Positions 44,191-53,127 are shown, counted from the first letter of the stretch. The stretch: 63,408 nt of DNA from Acidobacteriota bacterium (GCA_012103255.1 WLXD01000003.1:78576-141983); one strand, 5' to 3'. The notes: a model not told the origin generated them from the sequence alone. Made by a program: numbers and translations.

Positions 44191-44979
44191 CTAGAGGATA
44201 TCGATCTTGATGTTCGTACCGTTTGTAAGGTCGGTCGGTGTGATCTTCCCGTTCTCGATCAGCGCCTTGAGGACATCCGGCGTGACGTGCACACCGTGTT
44301 CCCTAAGCTGTTCGAGCGCCAACTCGGAGGCTTCCAGCGCCTGTTCCTTCAGCTTGACGTCCATCTTGGAGTGTTCGACATAGTTCCTGGTCCACTGCCC
44401 AAGGATCGTGAGCGCGTAGAGAGCCGCGACACCGCCCCAAAAGGCCAACGTTAGCGAGACCGGTGACGCTTGCTGGAGTTCGTCCACGTAGACTCCAGAT
44501 CCTGAGAGCCCAATGCGTGGACGCCGGCGTGCAGTCGTCCCAGTTCTCGCGACGTTGACGAAGACTTGCCTCAGCTCGCCGTACCCGAGGGCCGTCGGCG
44601 AAACAGCGGCAGTAATCACCCCGTGAGCCAACTCGGTGAGGGAATCTCTGTGTCGCATCACGAGGTCGCGCCGGTAGTCGACCTCGTGGCTCCCGAAGGT
44701 CCACTGATGCTTAGGAACTCTTTGCTCCGGCTCGTAGAGTACCTCGGCCCGCCCAGCGCTCAGTTGAGATCGAAGCCAATCGAACCTCGCCGAGTTGATT
44801 TCGGCGGACACGAAGCCCCGCACGAAGAGCCCATCGAGCTCGCGAGCGCTGAGATCTGACACCAGGCTGACGGCCTGGTCACGAGCCAGATTGGCTTGAT
44901 AGAGCCAGAGTCCGTTCAGAAACGCGAGCATATTCAAGGTCCCTAGCACCATGTCCGCGTCGCGCTCGGCGAAGGTCAT
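44191..44979 (-). CDS. Single-pass membrane protein of unknown function
   Basis: 262 residues. A short hydrophobic stretch lies near the start (MLAFLNGLWLYQANLA) and a clear helix near 185-205 (SLTLAFWGGVAALYALTILG), followed by a cytoplasmic helical tail with KLKEQALEASELALEQLREH. The C-terminus ends in a strand NGTNIKIDIL. No family is recognised. It lies in the island between the JAMM operon and the DUF4238 gene. Confidence 0.6.
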   Translation of the reverse strand: MTFAERDADMVLGTLNMLAFLNGLWLYQANLARDQAVSLVSDLSARELDGLFVRGFVSAEINSARFDWLRSQLSAGRAEVLYEPEQRVPKHQWTFGSHEVDYRRDLVMRHRDSLTELAHGVITAAVSPTALGYGELRQVFVNVARTGTTARRRPRIGLSGSGVYVDELQQASPVSLTLAFWGGVAALYALTILGQWTRNYVEHSKMDVKLKEQALEASELALEQLREHGVHVTPDVLKALIENGKITPTDLTNGTNIKIDIL

Positions 44980-44997
44980 GCGAAGTTCGAACGGCAG

Positions 44998-45060
44998 TTA
45001 CCGAAAGACCTTCCGGTGCTCGAGCTCCGGAGGGCCTTTGTCGTCGTAGTAGGTCGTCAT
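44998..45060 (-). CDS. Possible 20-residue leader peptide
   Basis: An ATG at 45060 opens a 20-codon frame (MTTYYDDKGPPELEHRKVFR) that stops 18 bases before the start of the membrane-protein gene. It has a GAGAG upstream. It could be a leader, a small protein or chance. Confidence 0.25.
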   Translation of the reverse strand: MTTYYDDKGPPELEHRKVFR

Positions 45061-45404
45061 CAGATACTCTCGTTCGCCGCGCGGCTTTTCGGCCAGCGAT
45101 CAATGGTCCGGTCGTGCCGATGGTCGGCCGCAGCCGGCTACCGGAAACAACCATGATTGGGTCGGAATTGCGACCCGGGAGCGCTACCGCGAATGCAGCC
45201 GTGTCGGATGTGGACCCAGCCACCCGAGCAGGTCGGTCTCACCAGCCCGTACGCCTGGACACGGGTTTAGAGACCCGAGCGTGCCCGCAGCTGGAGGACG
45301 GGCCCTACCTTGGGAGACTCGCAATGGGCTACGTGGCCGCCGCCTCGGCTGACAATGACGATTGTCGAATGCTGGCTCGCTAACACCGCATTCGATCGGC
45401 TAGC
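44998..45404. other. Intergenic region upstream of the membrane-protein gene
   Basis: About 400 bases with no convincing long gene. Besides the short frame at 44998-45060, frames on both strands lack domains and ribosome-binding sites. Confidence 0.45.
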
Positions 45405-45875
45405 CTACGTCTCGAAACAGGGGCTGCCGTTCACTATGAGGCCGGGGTCGCCTGAAACTAGCAACGCCTCCTTCGCCCGGCAGCTGAGGGGCGAGCCGTC
45501 TAGAAACGTAGCGCGAGGTAAGAGATTGAACGTGAACATCCCGCGAGCAGCCGGAGTTCGGACGAGTAGCGTGGCGATGAAGGCCCTAAGTTCGTGACCC
45601 TCGCGTGCGGTGATGACTTCTCCGCGCCGCGCTCGTGCAATCACCGGTGCTGCGGCGGACTCGATGGCTCCAAGTACAAGTTCAGCACCTTCAGGGTGAT
45701 CCCCGCCTTCGACATCCGCGTCTATGGCGTAGAAGTCGCGGCGCACGGCGGCGTTGCGCGGGCTGACCTGGAACGTACCGCCCGTCTCCAAGTCGTGTGC
45801 CCACAAGGCTCCGTCGTGTCGAAAGCCATCCAGATAGAAGGAAGGCAAGACATGATGCCGTCGTGCGGTGGCCAT
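45405..45875 (-). CDS. DUF4238-like protein, shorter than usual
   Basis: 156 residues from the ATG at 45875; upstream codons in the frame have no homology texture. The N-terminus RRHHVLPSFYLDGFRHDG is the HH-x3-FYL-x-GF start of DUF4238, followed by LWAHDLETGGTFQVSPRNAA and AFIATLLVRTPAARGMF. The family is usually 250-350 residues, so the C-terminal part appears missing. DUF4238 proteins occur in defence-rich islands; function is unknown. Confidence 0.7.
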   Translation of the reverse strand: MATARRHHVLPSFYLDGFRHDGALWAHDLETGGTFQVSPRNAAVRRDFYAIDADVEGGDHPEGAELVLGAIESAAAPVIARARRGEVITAREGHELRAFIATLLVRTPAARGMFTFNLLPRATFLDGSPLSCRAKEALLVSGDPGLIVNGSPCFET

Positions 45876-45985
45876 GGATTCGAGTCTACATGCCTCGTAG
45901 CGGGGATGAGCCGCTCGTGCGAATTGCTGCGGCGGACCTTCAAGCACAACGTTCTGAGGTAGTCGAACTCTCACCGGGGTCGGTG

Positions 45986-46011
45986 ATAAGCCCTTTGTTC
46001 ATCGGGCTTAT
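45986..46011. repeat. 8-bp inverted repeat
   Basis: ATAAGCCC (45986-45993) and GGGCTTAT (46004-46011) flank a 10-base loop, in the gap between the DUF4238 gene and the 369-residue membrane protein. No T-tract; a weak terminator or operator. Confidence 0.4.
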
Positions 46012-46216
46012 GTGACTTGGTGTTTTGTGTTGATTCGGACAACATCAGTCTGGACCGGTCGTTTTGAGGGCAGGTTGGTACCGTTTTGGTACCTATTGAA
46101 GGTCCCAAGTGACGCGGGTCCGAGGTAGCGGCGGAGTGCCCTGGGACTCGGCTCGGTTAGGCCTATGCACCGCATTCCTGGCGTGCCTCGGTTCACTCCA
46201 CCACGAGCCTAGCCTG

Positions 46217-47326
46217 TCACGTCTTGCTGTAACTCGATGTCCGCAACCGCCAGGGCAATCTCAGCCATGGCTGAGCCCTAAAGAGGATATGAAACTCGAC
46301 GGCGTACGCGCCAGGCGGGAGATCGAGAGGCGCCGTCAATCCGAACCTGCCCTGGACACCTGAACTCCCAACTGCGTTGTATTCGTGAACGGAATCGGCC
46401 ACCGTCAAGCCCGGCGCACTCACGCTGAGTGTTACGTCCAGGGCGACCGAATCACCGTTGTGGAGGAGCCCGTAGGCGACCTCTGCGTGAGTGCCACGAT
46501 TCAATACGAGCGGCTCGGGGAGGTCGAGCTTCATTCGGGTGGCTACTAGCATGCTGTCGGCTGTTGGGGCGAAGCTAACCAACATAGCGGTAAGCATCAA
46601 AGGTAGCTGAAGCACTACGATGCTCTTAATGGATGTGTGCTTCCATCGCGTGCGGAACCACTTCACGGCTCGGCTCTGGGTGAAGAAATCGAAACGAATC
46701 AGGAAATACGCGGAGCCCGCCGCCGCGAGGGCGAGCGCGAGGATGGAGTAGTTCTGCGTCGTGGATAGGCGGTCGCTAACCCACAGCCCGATGATGATCG
46801 GCAGCGACCAAAAGACGATGCGCAGCGGAACGCGGACCCGAGCGCTGCCTTCATCAAGGTTCAGTCGTTCTGTGATCTCGCCAAGCTCGGCTATGAGCAC
46901 CCGCAGTTCCCCCGTGGCGCCAGGTCCATCCATGGACTCGCCTTCGGGCACAGACGCCCGGATCCGCTGAATGGCTGCAAGGTGCGGAGCGCGTTCGCCA
47001 AACCAGAACGGCCCGCTGACCCTCCGCTCAAGTTGTTGCGTTGCCACCTGCACCGCTTCGTGCAACAGCCCCCGCCTTGTTTGGCGTAGCTCCTCGGAGA
47101 GCGCGCCGAGGCGCTTCCTGCTTGCCTCTCCGGGCTCAATCGCGAGGCTTTTGAGTCGCTCCATGTAGCGCGCTGCGAGGCGTTCGGTGCGCTCTCTGAG
47201 AAGTCCATCAAGCTGGGGAGCGAGTGCGAGGATGTTCGAACTGTCTTCGCGCAGGCCGTCGAAGGCATCGTTCACTTGTTGTACTAGTAGGGCAGTCTTC
47301 GGAAGAGCTTCTTCGGTCGTTCCCAC
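46217..47326 (-). CDS. Membrane protein with coiled-coil N-terminus and extracytoplasmic tail
   Basis: 369 residues from the GTG at 47326, chosen for a perfect AGGAGG six bases upstream. The N-terminal 170 residues are helical (LLVQQVNDAFDGLREDSSNI, LSEELRQTRRGLLHEAVQVA). Three hydrophobic helices follow (IVFWSLPIIIGLWV, SILALALAAAGSAYFL and VVLQLPLMLTAMLVSF), and then a beta-rich domain of about 100 residues with EVAYGLLHNGDSVALDVTLS. The family is unknown. It is divergent from the TrlF-like ATPase gene. Confidence 0.6.
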   Translation of the reverse strand: MGTTEEALPKTALLVQQVNDAFDGLREDSSNILALAPQLDGLLRERTERLAARYMERLKSLAIEPGEASRKRLGALSEELRQTRRGLLHEAVQVATQQLERRVSGPFWFGERAPHLAAIQRIRASVPEGESMDGPGATGELRVLIAELGEITERLNLDEGSARVRVPLRIVFWSLPIIIGLWVSDRLSTTQNYSILALALAAAGSAYFLIRFDFFTQSRAVKWFRTRWKHTSIKSIVVLQLPLMLTAMLVSFAPTADSMLVATRMKLDLPEPLVLNRGTHAEVAYGLLHNGDSVALDVTLSVSAPGLTVADSVHEYNAVGSSGVQGRFGLTAPLDLPPGAYAVEFHILFRAQPWLRLPWRLRTSSYSKT

Positions 47327-48008
47327 AGCGATCCTCCTGACGGATGATACCGGTCCGCACCTTAACCGACTTGACCGCGCCAATGCGATCCCCCGCCGAG
47401 GGAAGTAGCCGCGCACCGTCGATGCCGTGGCATGGGCAGGTCACGCGTCGACGGACTGCTAGTAGAGACGGGGGAGCCTCCCCTCAGCCAGCAAAGCTGC
47501 TAGCTCAAACGCCCCCAACCCCCTTGCTAGCAACGTTGCTAGCTGGAACGGCCCAAAATCCCCGTGGAAACTCTTGCGTAGATGCCGACACGGATTGGTG
47601 GGTCTTTTCTGGTCATTTGAACGGTGTCCGAAAAGGGTAGTGAAAAAGCGCCCCGTTTGAGCGCGCAAACATTGACTCTTGGGTTGGCGTTTCGAGTGTC
47701 TTTTTAGGATTACCTTTATGGACAATCACCGAGCGCGCTTGGCGCGGTTCCGCCCCCTGCCTCTCCACTGCAGGCCGGATTCGTGCTCGACAATCATCAG
47801 GACTTCCGCGGCCATCGTGCCGTGGTCCACGCCGGTCTGCATCGAGCAATTTCGGAATCCGGTCGGTCTCGAGGTTCTCCTCCGTGGAGTGCTCGGACGA
47901 CCATCCCACAACCTAGTTGCCGGATCGTGACCTGAAACGACACTCGGGGGCCCGTCGGGCGGGTGTGGCAGTCTCTCCGAAACAAGGGGACCAACGCGAG
48001 GAGTCGGA
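47327..48008. other. Long divergent intergenic region with GCTAGC repeats
   Basis: About 680 bases between the membrane protein and the TrlF-like gene. It must hold both promoters. GCTAGC palindromes occur at 47499, 47526 and 47538, the last two within a TTGCTAGC-AACG-TTGCTAGC direct repeat. No convincing gene is seen. Confidence 0.5.
47499..47543. repeat. Three GCTAGC palindromes
   Basis: GCTAGC at 47499-47504, 47526-47531 and 47538-47543, with extended TTGCTAGC identity between the last two. Possible regulator binding cluster. Confidence 0.45.
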
Positions 48009-50993
48009 ATGACAAAGAGCCTCAAGCTGGGCTCGATATGGCATCGATGGGATCCGCACCTTCATGGGCCAGGCACGCTCATGAACGACCAGTTCAGGGG
48101 CGATGACCCGTGGGGCGAGTACTTCGACGCGATCGAAGCCGCCGACCCGCCGATCAAAGCGCTTGGGATCACGGACTACTACCTCACCGACGCGTATGAG
48201 CACGTGGTCAAGGCGACCAAGGCAGGGAGGCTCAGCGGGGTCGAGTTGGTATTCCCCAACGTCGAATGTCGTCTCGACGTAGGGACCGGTAAAGGAAAGT
48301 GGGTCAACGTCCATCTCCTGGTCAGCCCTGAACAGCACGATCACCTCCTCGAACTAGGTCGGTTCATGGCACGCCTTAGCTTCCGGGCGCATGACGACGA
48401 GTTTGCCTGCAAGCCAGAGGAACTGATTAGGCTTGGTAAGGCGGCCGATAGCTCCATCACGGATGATCGTGTTGCACTGCGGCACGGTGCCGGCCAATTC
48501 AAAGTGAGTTTCGATCAGCTGCGAGAGGAATTCGACAAGTCCGGTTGGGCGCGCCGAAACCTGATAGTTGCAGTGGCGGGGAGCAGCACGGATGGAACGT
48601 CCGGAGTGCGGTCTCCCGCCGACACGACGATCCGTGAAGAAGTTGAGAAGTTTGCCTCGGTCATTTTCGCAAGCAGCCGAGCACAGCGAGACTTCTGGTT
48701 GGGACGTGGCAACGTCAGCATCGAACAGCTATGGCAGCGCTACGATGGTCCGAAGCCGTGCTTGCATGGCTGTGACTGCCACCGTCAGCCCAGTGTCGCC
48801 GCTCCAGATGACTCGCGGTACTGCTGGGTAAAGGGTAGGGTCGACTTCGACTCGCTTCGACAGGCCTGCATCGATCCGGAGAATCGTGCCTTCGTCGATG
48901 CGAACCCGCCTGGCGCCGGTCTCCCGTCCCAGTCCATCGCCGCGGTCACGATTGCGCGTGCAGACTGGGTCGTAACGCCCGCCCTGGCCCTAAATCCGGG
49001 CCTCGTCGCCGTGATCGGACCACGTGGCTCGGGCAAGACCGCGCTGGCCGACATCATTGCGATGGGAGCCGACGCGATTCGAGAGCGTCCTGCCGCTAGC
49101 ACGACATATCCGAGTTCGTCCTTTCTCGCTCGAGCAGGAACGCTCGTAGGAGATGCGGAAGTCACTCTGGAATGGCGGTCGGGCGAGGTATCCGAACGCG
49201 CTTTGGACGGCACGAAGACACCAGAGGTCGCGTATCCGCGGGTGAGGTACTTATCCCAACAGTTTGTAGAGGAGTTGTGTTCCGCGACCGGTGTTACAGA
49301 TGAACTACTGCGCGAAATCGAACGCGTGGTGTTCGAATCACATCCCGTCGGCGAACAGGGTGGCGCGCTGGACTTCGGCGAACTCCTTGAACTGCGGGCT
49401 TCCCGGCACCGAGCTTCCCGACAGCGCGACGAGCAAGCAATTGCGACGCTCTCCGAACGGATCGGAACCGAACTCGAGAGAGATCGGGAGCTGCCCGGTC
49501 TTGAGCGCGCCGTGGTCCAGAAGAGCAAACAAATCGAGAGGTTGGACAAAGACCGGGCCAAGTTGGTGTCGAAAGGGGCCGAAGCGCGAGCCAGTCGGCT
49601 CACGGAGGTGGCAACGGCGGCAGAAAAGGTGCGAGGCCATGTCCGGAGACTCTCGAATCAAGAACAAGCGTTGCTCGCTCTACAGGATGAGGTCCGAGAT
49701 CTGCGGCAGAACACTGCCCCGGAGATGTTGCGTGAGTCCAAGGAACGCCACGCAGCGAGTCAGATGAACCCTCAGGAATGGGAAACGTTCAAGATCGACT
49801 ACACCGGGGATGTCGACGCACAAATCAGCCTGCTCCTCGACAAGTCGCGCGAATTGGCCCAGGCCAGGAAAGGCGTCGCGCCGCCTTCGGACTCCCCCGA
49901 GAAACCCCTCGATGAGATGGGGGAAGAGCTCACGAAGATCCCTCTGGCGCGCCTAGAAACAGAGATCAACCAACTTCAGCTGCAAATCAACGCGGACTCG
50001 GCAGCACAGCGGCAGTTTGCCGCGCTGACAAAGAGGATCGCTGCAGACTCCGCGGCGCTTCAGCAACTCGAAGCGAAGCGCGAGGAAGCCAAGGGAGCCA
50101 AGGAGCGTGCCAAGCAACTCCAGGTGGAGCGTGAGCGAGCGTACCAACGCGTGTTCGAGGCGATCGTGGCGGAAGAGCAGGTTCTCAAAGACCTGTACGC
50201 GCCCGTAGTCCAACGCGTACAGGAGGCCTCGGGAACGCTAGGGAAGCTGACCTTCACAGTCTCGCGCACAGCGGACGTAAGCGGCTGGTCACGTGTTGCG
50301 GAGCAGGAACTTTTGGACTTGCGGCGCCAGGGACCCTTCAAAGGATCGGGGCAGTTCGAGGCCCTGGCCGAGGCAGCGCTCAAGCAAGCCTGGGAACAAG
50401 GAGACGCATCTCAGGTGGCAGAGGCCATGCGGGTTTTCAGGAACAGCTACCAAGGAGACTTACTGGAGCACGCGAACGTGCATCCGAGCGGTCAGCCCGA
50501 GTACCGCGCTTGGTTGAAGAGCTTCGCTGGCTGGTTGTTTTCGACGTCGCACATCGAGCTGGCATACGGCATCAGCTACGAGGGAGTGGATATTCGGAAG
50601 CTGTCACCGGGCACTCGCGGCATCGTCTTGTTGCTGCTCTATCTCGCCCTGGACGATACCGACGACCGGCCGTTGATCATCGATCAGCCTGAGGAGAACC
50701 TCGATCCCAAGTCTGTCTTCGACGAGTTGGTGGGACTCTTCATTGCCGTCAAGGCCAGGCGGCAGGTCATCATCGTGACGCACAACGCCAACCTAGTCGT
50801 AAACACCGACGCGGACCAGATAATCGTAGCGAGCTGCGGTCCGCACGCCGCCGGAGAACTACCTCCCATCTCGTACGACGTAGGAGGAATCGAGGAGAGC
50901 GCGATTCGAACCGCAGTCTGCGACGTCCTGGAGGGCGGCGAGCACGCGTTTAGGGAGCGCGCGCGCCGACTCCGAGTCCACCTGCGCCGCTAG
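48009..50993 (+). CDS. TrlF-like protein: PHP-type N-terminus plus SMC-like AAA/ABC ATPase
   Basis: 994 residues. The N-terminus has PHP-phosphoesterase-like elements: WDPHLHGPGT, ALGITDYYLTDAY and VNVHLLVSP. The ATPase follows: Walker A GPRGSGKT at 337-344, a long coiled coil (about 460-720), then KLSPGTRGIVLLLLYLALDD as the signature region, Walker B PLIIDQPEENLD near 885-897 and the switch VTHNANLVV. This is the OLD/SMC-like arrangement used by many anti-phage ATPases, here with a possible nuclease or phosphoesterase head. It probably forms a pair with the next gene. Confidence 0.85.
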   Translation: MTKSLKLGSIWHRWDPHLHGPGTLMNDQFRGDDPWGEYFDAIEAADPPIKALGITDYYLTDAYEHVVKATKAGRLSGVELVFPNVECRLDVGTGKGKWVNVHLLVSPEQHDHLLELGRFMARLSFRAHDDEFACKPEELIRLGKAADSSITDDRVALRHGAGQFKVSFDQLREEFDKSGWARRNLIVAVAGSSTDGTSGVRSPADTTIREEVEKFASVIFASSRAQRDFWLGRGNVSIEQLWQRYDGPKPCLHGCDCHRQPSVAAPDDSRYCWVKGRVDFDSLRQACIDPENRAFVDANPPGAGLPSQSIAAVTIARADWVVTPALALNPGLVAVIGPRGSGKTALADIIAMGADAIRERPAASTTYPSSSFLARAGTLVGDAEVTLEWRSGEVSERALDGTKTPEVAYPRVRYLSQQFVEELCSATGVTDELLREIERVVFESHPVGEQGGALDFGELLELRASRHRASRQRDEQAIATLSERIGTELERDRELPGLERAVVQKSKQIERLDKDRAKLVSKGAEARASRLTEVATAAEKVRGHVRRLSNQEQALLALQDEVRDLRQNTAPEMLRESKERHAASQMNPQEWETFKIDYTGDVDAQISLLLDKSRELAQARKGVAPPSDSPEKPLDEMGEELTKIPLARLETEINQLQLQINADSAAQRQFAALTKRIAADSAALQQLEAKREEAKGAKERAKQLQVERERAYQRVFEAIVAEEQVLKDLYAPVVQRVQEASGTLGKLTFTVSRTADVSGWSRVAEQELLDLRRQGPFKGSGQFEALAEAALKQAWEQGDASQVAEAMRVFRNSYQGDLLEHANVHPSGQPEYRAWLKSFAGWLFSTSHIELAYGISYEGVDIRKLSPGTRGIVLLLLYLALDDTDDRPLIIDQPEENLDPKSVFDELVGLFIAVKARRQVIIVTHNANLVVNTDADQIIVASCGPHAAGELPPISYDVGGIEESAIRTAVCDVLEGGEHAFRERARRLRVHLRR

Positions 50994-51112
50994 GAACAGT
51001 CTTGGACGCGGGTTCCAGACAAGCGCCTGGGGCGGATCCGCTTCAGCGCGGTTCCGGTTTCTCGCAGACTGGGTCCAGTGCGCTACCACCTCACGGACAA
51101 TCGCTTCACAAG

Positions 51113-52201
51113 ATGACAAAACCCGCGTCGGAGTCAGAGGTCTACCTTCAGAGGATCGCTCGGGACTCGTTCTTGACGCTGTGGGGCTACCCGAACCTAT
51201 TCCGCGATCAGGGCATCGCGGCGCGGAGAGAGGGAAAGGAGCTAGTTGACCTCGCAGTCGTGTTCGGGAACATAGTCATCTTGTTCTCAGACAAGAGCTG
51301 CGCTTTTCCCGGCTCCGGCGACCTCGACCGAGACTGGGCTCGTTGGTATCGGAGAGCAATCAAGAAGTCGGCTGAGCAGCTCTGGGGAGCCGAGCGCTGG
51401 ATCCGTGACCATTCCGATCGCGTCTTCGTGGCCCCCCGCTGCGAAACCCGAATTCCAATCCGCCTTCCGGCAGCAGATGCCGTTGCGTTCCACCGCGTCG
51501 TAGTTGCGCGTGATGCGACAGGCCTGCGCGCGAGAGCAACAGGTGGAAGCGGCAGCCTGGTCATCCGTCCGTCGATCGAGGGCGATGAGCACGTAAGACC
51601 GAGGTCCGAAGGTGGTGAGCGGTTCGCCGTAGGCCAGGTGGACTCGTCGCGAGGACTGATTCATGTCCTGGACGAGGTGTCGCTGGATCTTGTCCTGCGC
51701 ACGCTCGACACAGTTACCGACTTCTGTGCGTACTTGGCGCGCAAGGAGAACTTCATTGTCTCCGGAAGGTTGCACGGGTCGGCGGGCGAGGAAGACCTGC
51801 TTGGGTACTATTTTCGGGGTCTCGGGCCTGATGGCCACCACGACTTCACCCTTCCCGACGGAGCCGACCAACTGTGGGTTCAGGAAGGAAACTGGGAACG
51901 CTACGCAGAGAGCCCGGAACGGGAAGCGCAAGTCGCGGCCGATCAAGTCAGCTATGTGTGGGACGACATCATTGAGCGATTCACCGTCCATAAGATCCGA
52001 GGCACACACGATTTCGACAGCGGCCAAGGCCTCGCTGAAACGGAGGTGGTGTTCCGCCTCCTCGCGCGCGAATCACGTGCGGACGCAAAAACGCCGGAAA
52101 CCCAAAGCTTTGAAGGGTTTCCGGCGGATTTAATGGCGGGGCCGACGGGATTTGAACCCGCGATCTCCGGCTTGACAGGCCGGCGTCGTAACCAGGCTTG
52201 A
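51113..52201 (+). CDS. Nuclease-like protein, 3' end cut off at the island border
   Basis: The frame is 362 codons from the ATG at 51113. The N-terminus LTLWGYPNLFRDQGIAARRE, GKELVDLAVVFGNIVILFSD is a pattern I associate with restriction-endonuclease-like proteins of defence islands; a PD-(D/E)xK site is inferred, not proven. After RLLARESR (about 52,080) the frame crosses the tRNA terminator hairpin and the antisense of tRNA-Asp, so the last 40 residues are not native. The gene is probably truncated. It follows the TrlF-like gene by 119 bases. Confidence 0.6.
   Translation: MTKPASESEVYLQRIARDSFLTLWGYPNLFRDQGIAARREGKELVDLAVVFGNIVILFSDKSCAFPGSGDLDRDWARWYRRAIKKSAEQLWGAERWIRDHSDRVFVAPRCETRIPIRLPAADAVAFHRVVVARDATGLRARATGGSGSLVIRPSIEGDEHVRPRSEGGERFAVGQVDSSRGLIHVLDEVSLDLVLRTLDTVTDFCAYLARKENFIVSGRLHGSAGEEDLLGYYFRGLGPDGHHDFTLPDGADQLWVQEGNWERYAESPEREAQVAADQVSYVWDDIIERFTVHKIRGTHDFDSGQGLAETEVVFRLLARESRADAKTPETQSFEGFPADLMAGPTGFEPAISGLTGRRRNQA
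52087..52126 (-). terminator. Strong terminator of the tRNA-Val/tRNA-Asp transcript
   Basis: A perfect 12-bp stem (CGCCGGAAACCC / GGGTTTCCGGCG) with an 11-base loop, followed on the minus strand by TTTTT. It is 8 bases beyond the tRNA-Asp CCA. Confidence 0.85.
52134..52184 (-). repeat. attR-like repeat within tRNA-Asp
   Basis: The 3' 51 bases of tRNA-Asp, repeated at 39413-39463 with one mismatch. The identity runs from the CCA through the anticodon loop into the 5' anticodon stem. Confidence 0.85.
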
Positions 52202-52211
52202 CCACGGCCCC
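52134..52211 (-). tRNA. tRNA-Asp (GTC)
   Basis: Reads as a full cloverleaf: acceptor GGGGCCG/CGGCCCC with discriminator G and encoded CCA, anticodon arm GCCGG-CCTGTCAAG-CCGG with anticodon GTC, and T-loop TTCAAAT. It serves as the integration site of the island. Confidence 0.93.
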
Positions 52212-52256
52212 GCACTAAACTTTTTCGCGCAGGTGTCGCTCGAAGGCGACGAATAA

Positions 52257-52332
52257 TGGTGGGCGGTACAGGGCTCGAACCTGTGACCCCCTGCTTGTAA
52301 GGCAGGTGCTCTCCCAGCTGAGCTAACCGCCC
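52257..52332 (-). tRNA. tRNA-Val (TAC)
   Basis: Cloverleaf with acceptor GGGCGGT/ACCGCCC, discriminator A and encoded CCA, anticodon loop CTTACAA between CCTGC and GCAGG (anticodon TAC), and T-loop TTCGAGC. It lies between pdxJ and tRNA-Asp, probably in one transcript. Confidence 0.95.
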
Positions 52333-52354
52333 GTACAGAGGCTGGATTTTAGCA

Positions 52355-53089
52355 CTATCGATCGAGGAGTGCCTTCATCTCCCGTACGGCGAGTTCCATG
52401 CCGACGAGCGTGGCTCGCGCGACGATGTTGTGTCCGATATTCAGTTCAACGATCTCTTCGATGGCGACGATCGGGCCGACGTTTCGGTACGTCAGACCGT
52501 GGCCGGCGGCGACGCGCAGCCCCTGTTCGGCAGCTTCGGCCGCTGCAGCGGCAACACGCGCCAACTCTTGCTCGATGAGCTCAATATCGCGCTGCTCGGT
52601 GGCTTCGGCGTAGGCGGCTGTGTTGATCTCGATCTGATCGGCGTCGACCGAGGCGGCGGCCTCGACCTGCGGCACATCGGGGTCGATGAAGAGCGTCACG
52701 TCGATGTCAGAGTCCTGCAGCGCCTGCACGTGCTCGCCGAGATCCTCGGGGTCGGCCGCGACGTCGAGACCGCCTTCCGTGGTGACTTCGTCGGGGCGCT
52801 CGGGCACCAGGCAAACCGCATGCGGAGTGAGCGCGAGTGCGATCTGCAACATCTCGTCGGTGGCCGCCATCTCGACGTTGAGATGAGTCTTCACCATCTG
52901 CGCGAGCAGCTCGACGTCGCGATCCTGGATGTGGCGGCGATCGCTGCGCAGATGCACGGTGATGCCGTCTGCTCCACCCAGCTCGGCTAGTACGGCAGCG
53001 TGAATCGGATCGGGCTCGGGCGCGGGGCGCGCCTGACGCACGGTCGCGACGTGATCGATATTCACACCAAGGAGCACAGGTTCGGCCAT
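52355..53089 (-). CDS. pdxJ: Pyridoxine 5'-phosphate synthase PdxJ
   Basis: 244 residues, the usual length. PdxJ condenses 1-deoxyxylulose 5-phosphate with 3-amino-2-oxopropyl phosphate to form pyridoxine 5'-phosphate, the last ring-closing step of the DXP-dependent vitamin B6 route. Signatures seen: [15 protein letters not shown] at the start, [36 protein letters not shown], and [12 protein letters not shown] near the end. It follows glmM by 38 bases on the same strand, an order common in Deltaproteobacteria- and Acidobacteriota-like genomes. Confidence 0.95.
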   Translation of the reverse strand: MAEPVLLGVNIDHVATVRQARPAPEPDPIHAAVLAELGGADGITVHLRSDRRHIQDRDVELLAQMVKTHLNVEMAATDEMLQIALALTPHAVCLVPERPDEVTTEGGLDVAADPEDLGEHVQALQDSDIDVTLFIDPDVPQVEAAASVDADQIEINTAAYAEATEQRDIELIEQELARVAAAAAEAAEQGLRVAAGHGLTYRNVGPIVAIEEIVELNIGHNIVARATLVGMELAVREMKALLDR

Positions 53090-53127
53090 CGGATACCTCG
53101 CGGGGTGGTGAAACGAAGGCTCGCCGC

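Larger units (their letters stand above)
39413..52184. mobile_element. tRNA-Asp-integrated genomic island, integrase not seen
   Basis: The element is bounded by a 51-bp direct repeat (50/51) derived from the tRNA-Asp 3' end. The intact tRNA lies at the right end with its 3' end facing inward, which is the expected geometry for tRNA integration. Cargo genes have lower GC and less biased codons than the flanks, and several intergenic gaps are long. No tyrosine or serine recombinase or transposase was found inside, so the island is either degraded or mobilised in trans. Confidence 0.75.

Noticed and set aside
47459-47725. 88-codon minus-strand frame with repeated Leu/Ala-rich segment
   Set aside because: The apparent repeats come from the GCTAGC DNA repeats; no ribosome-binding site and no family.
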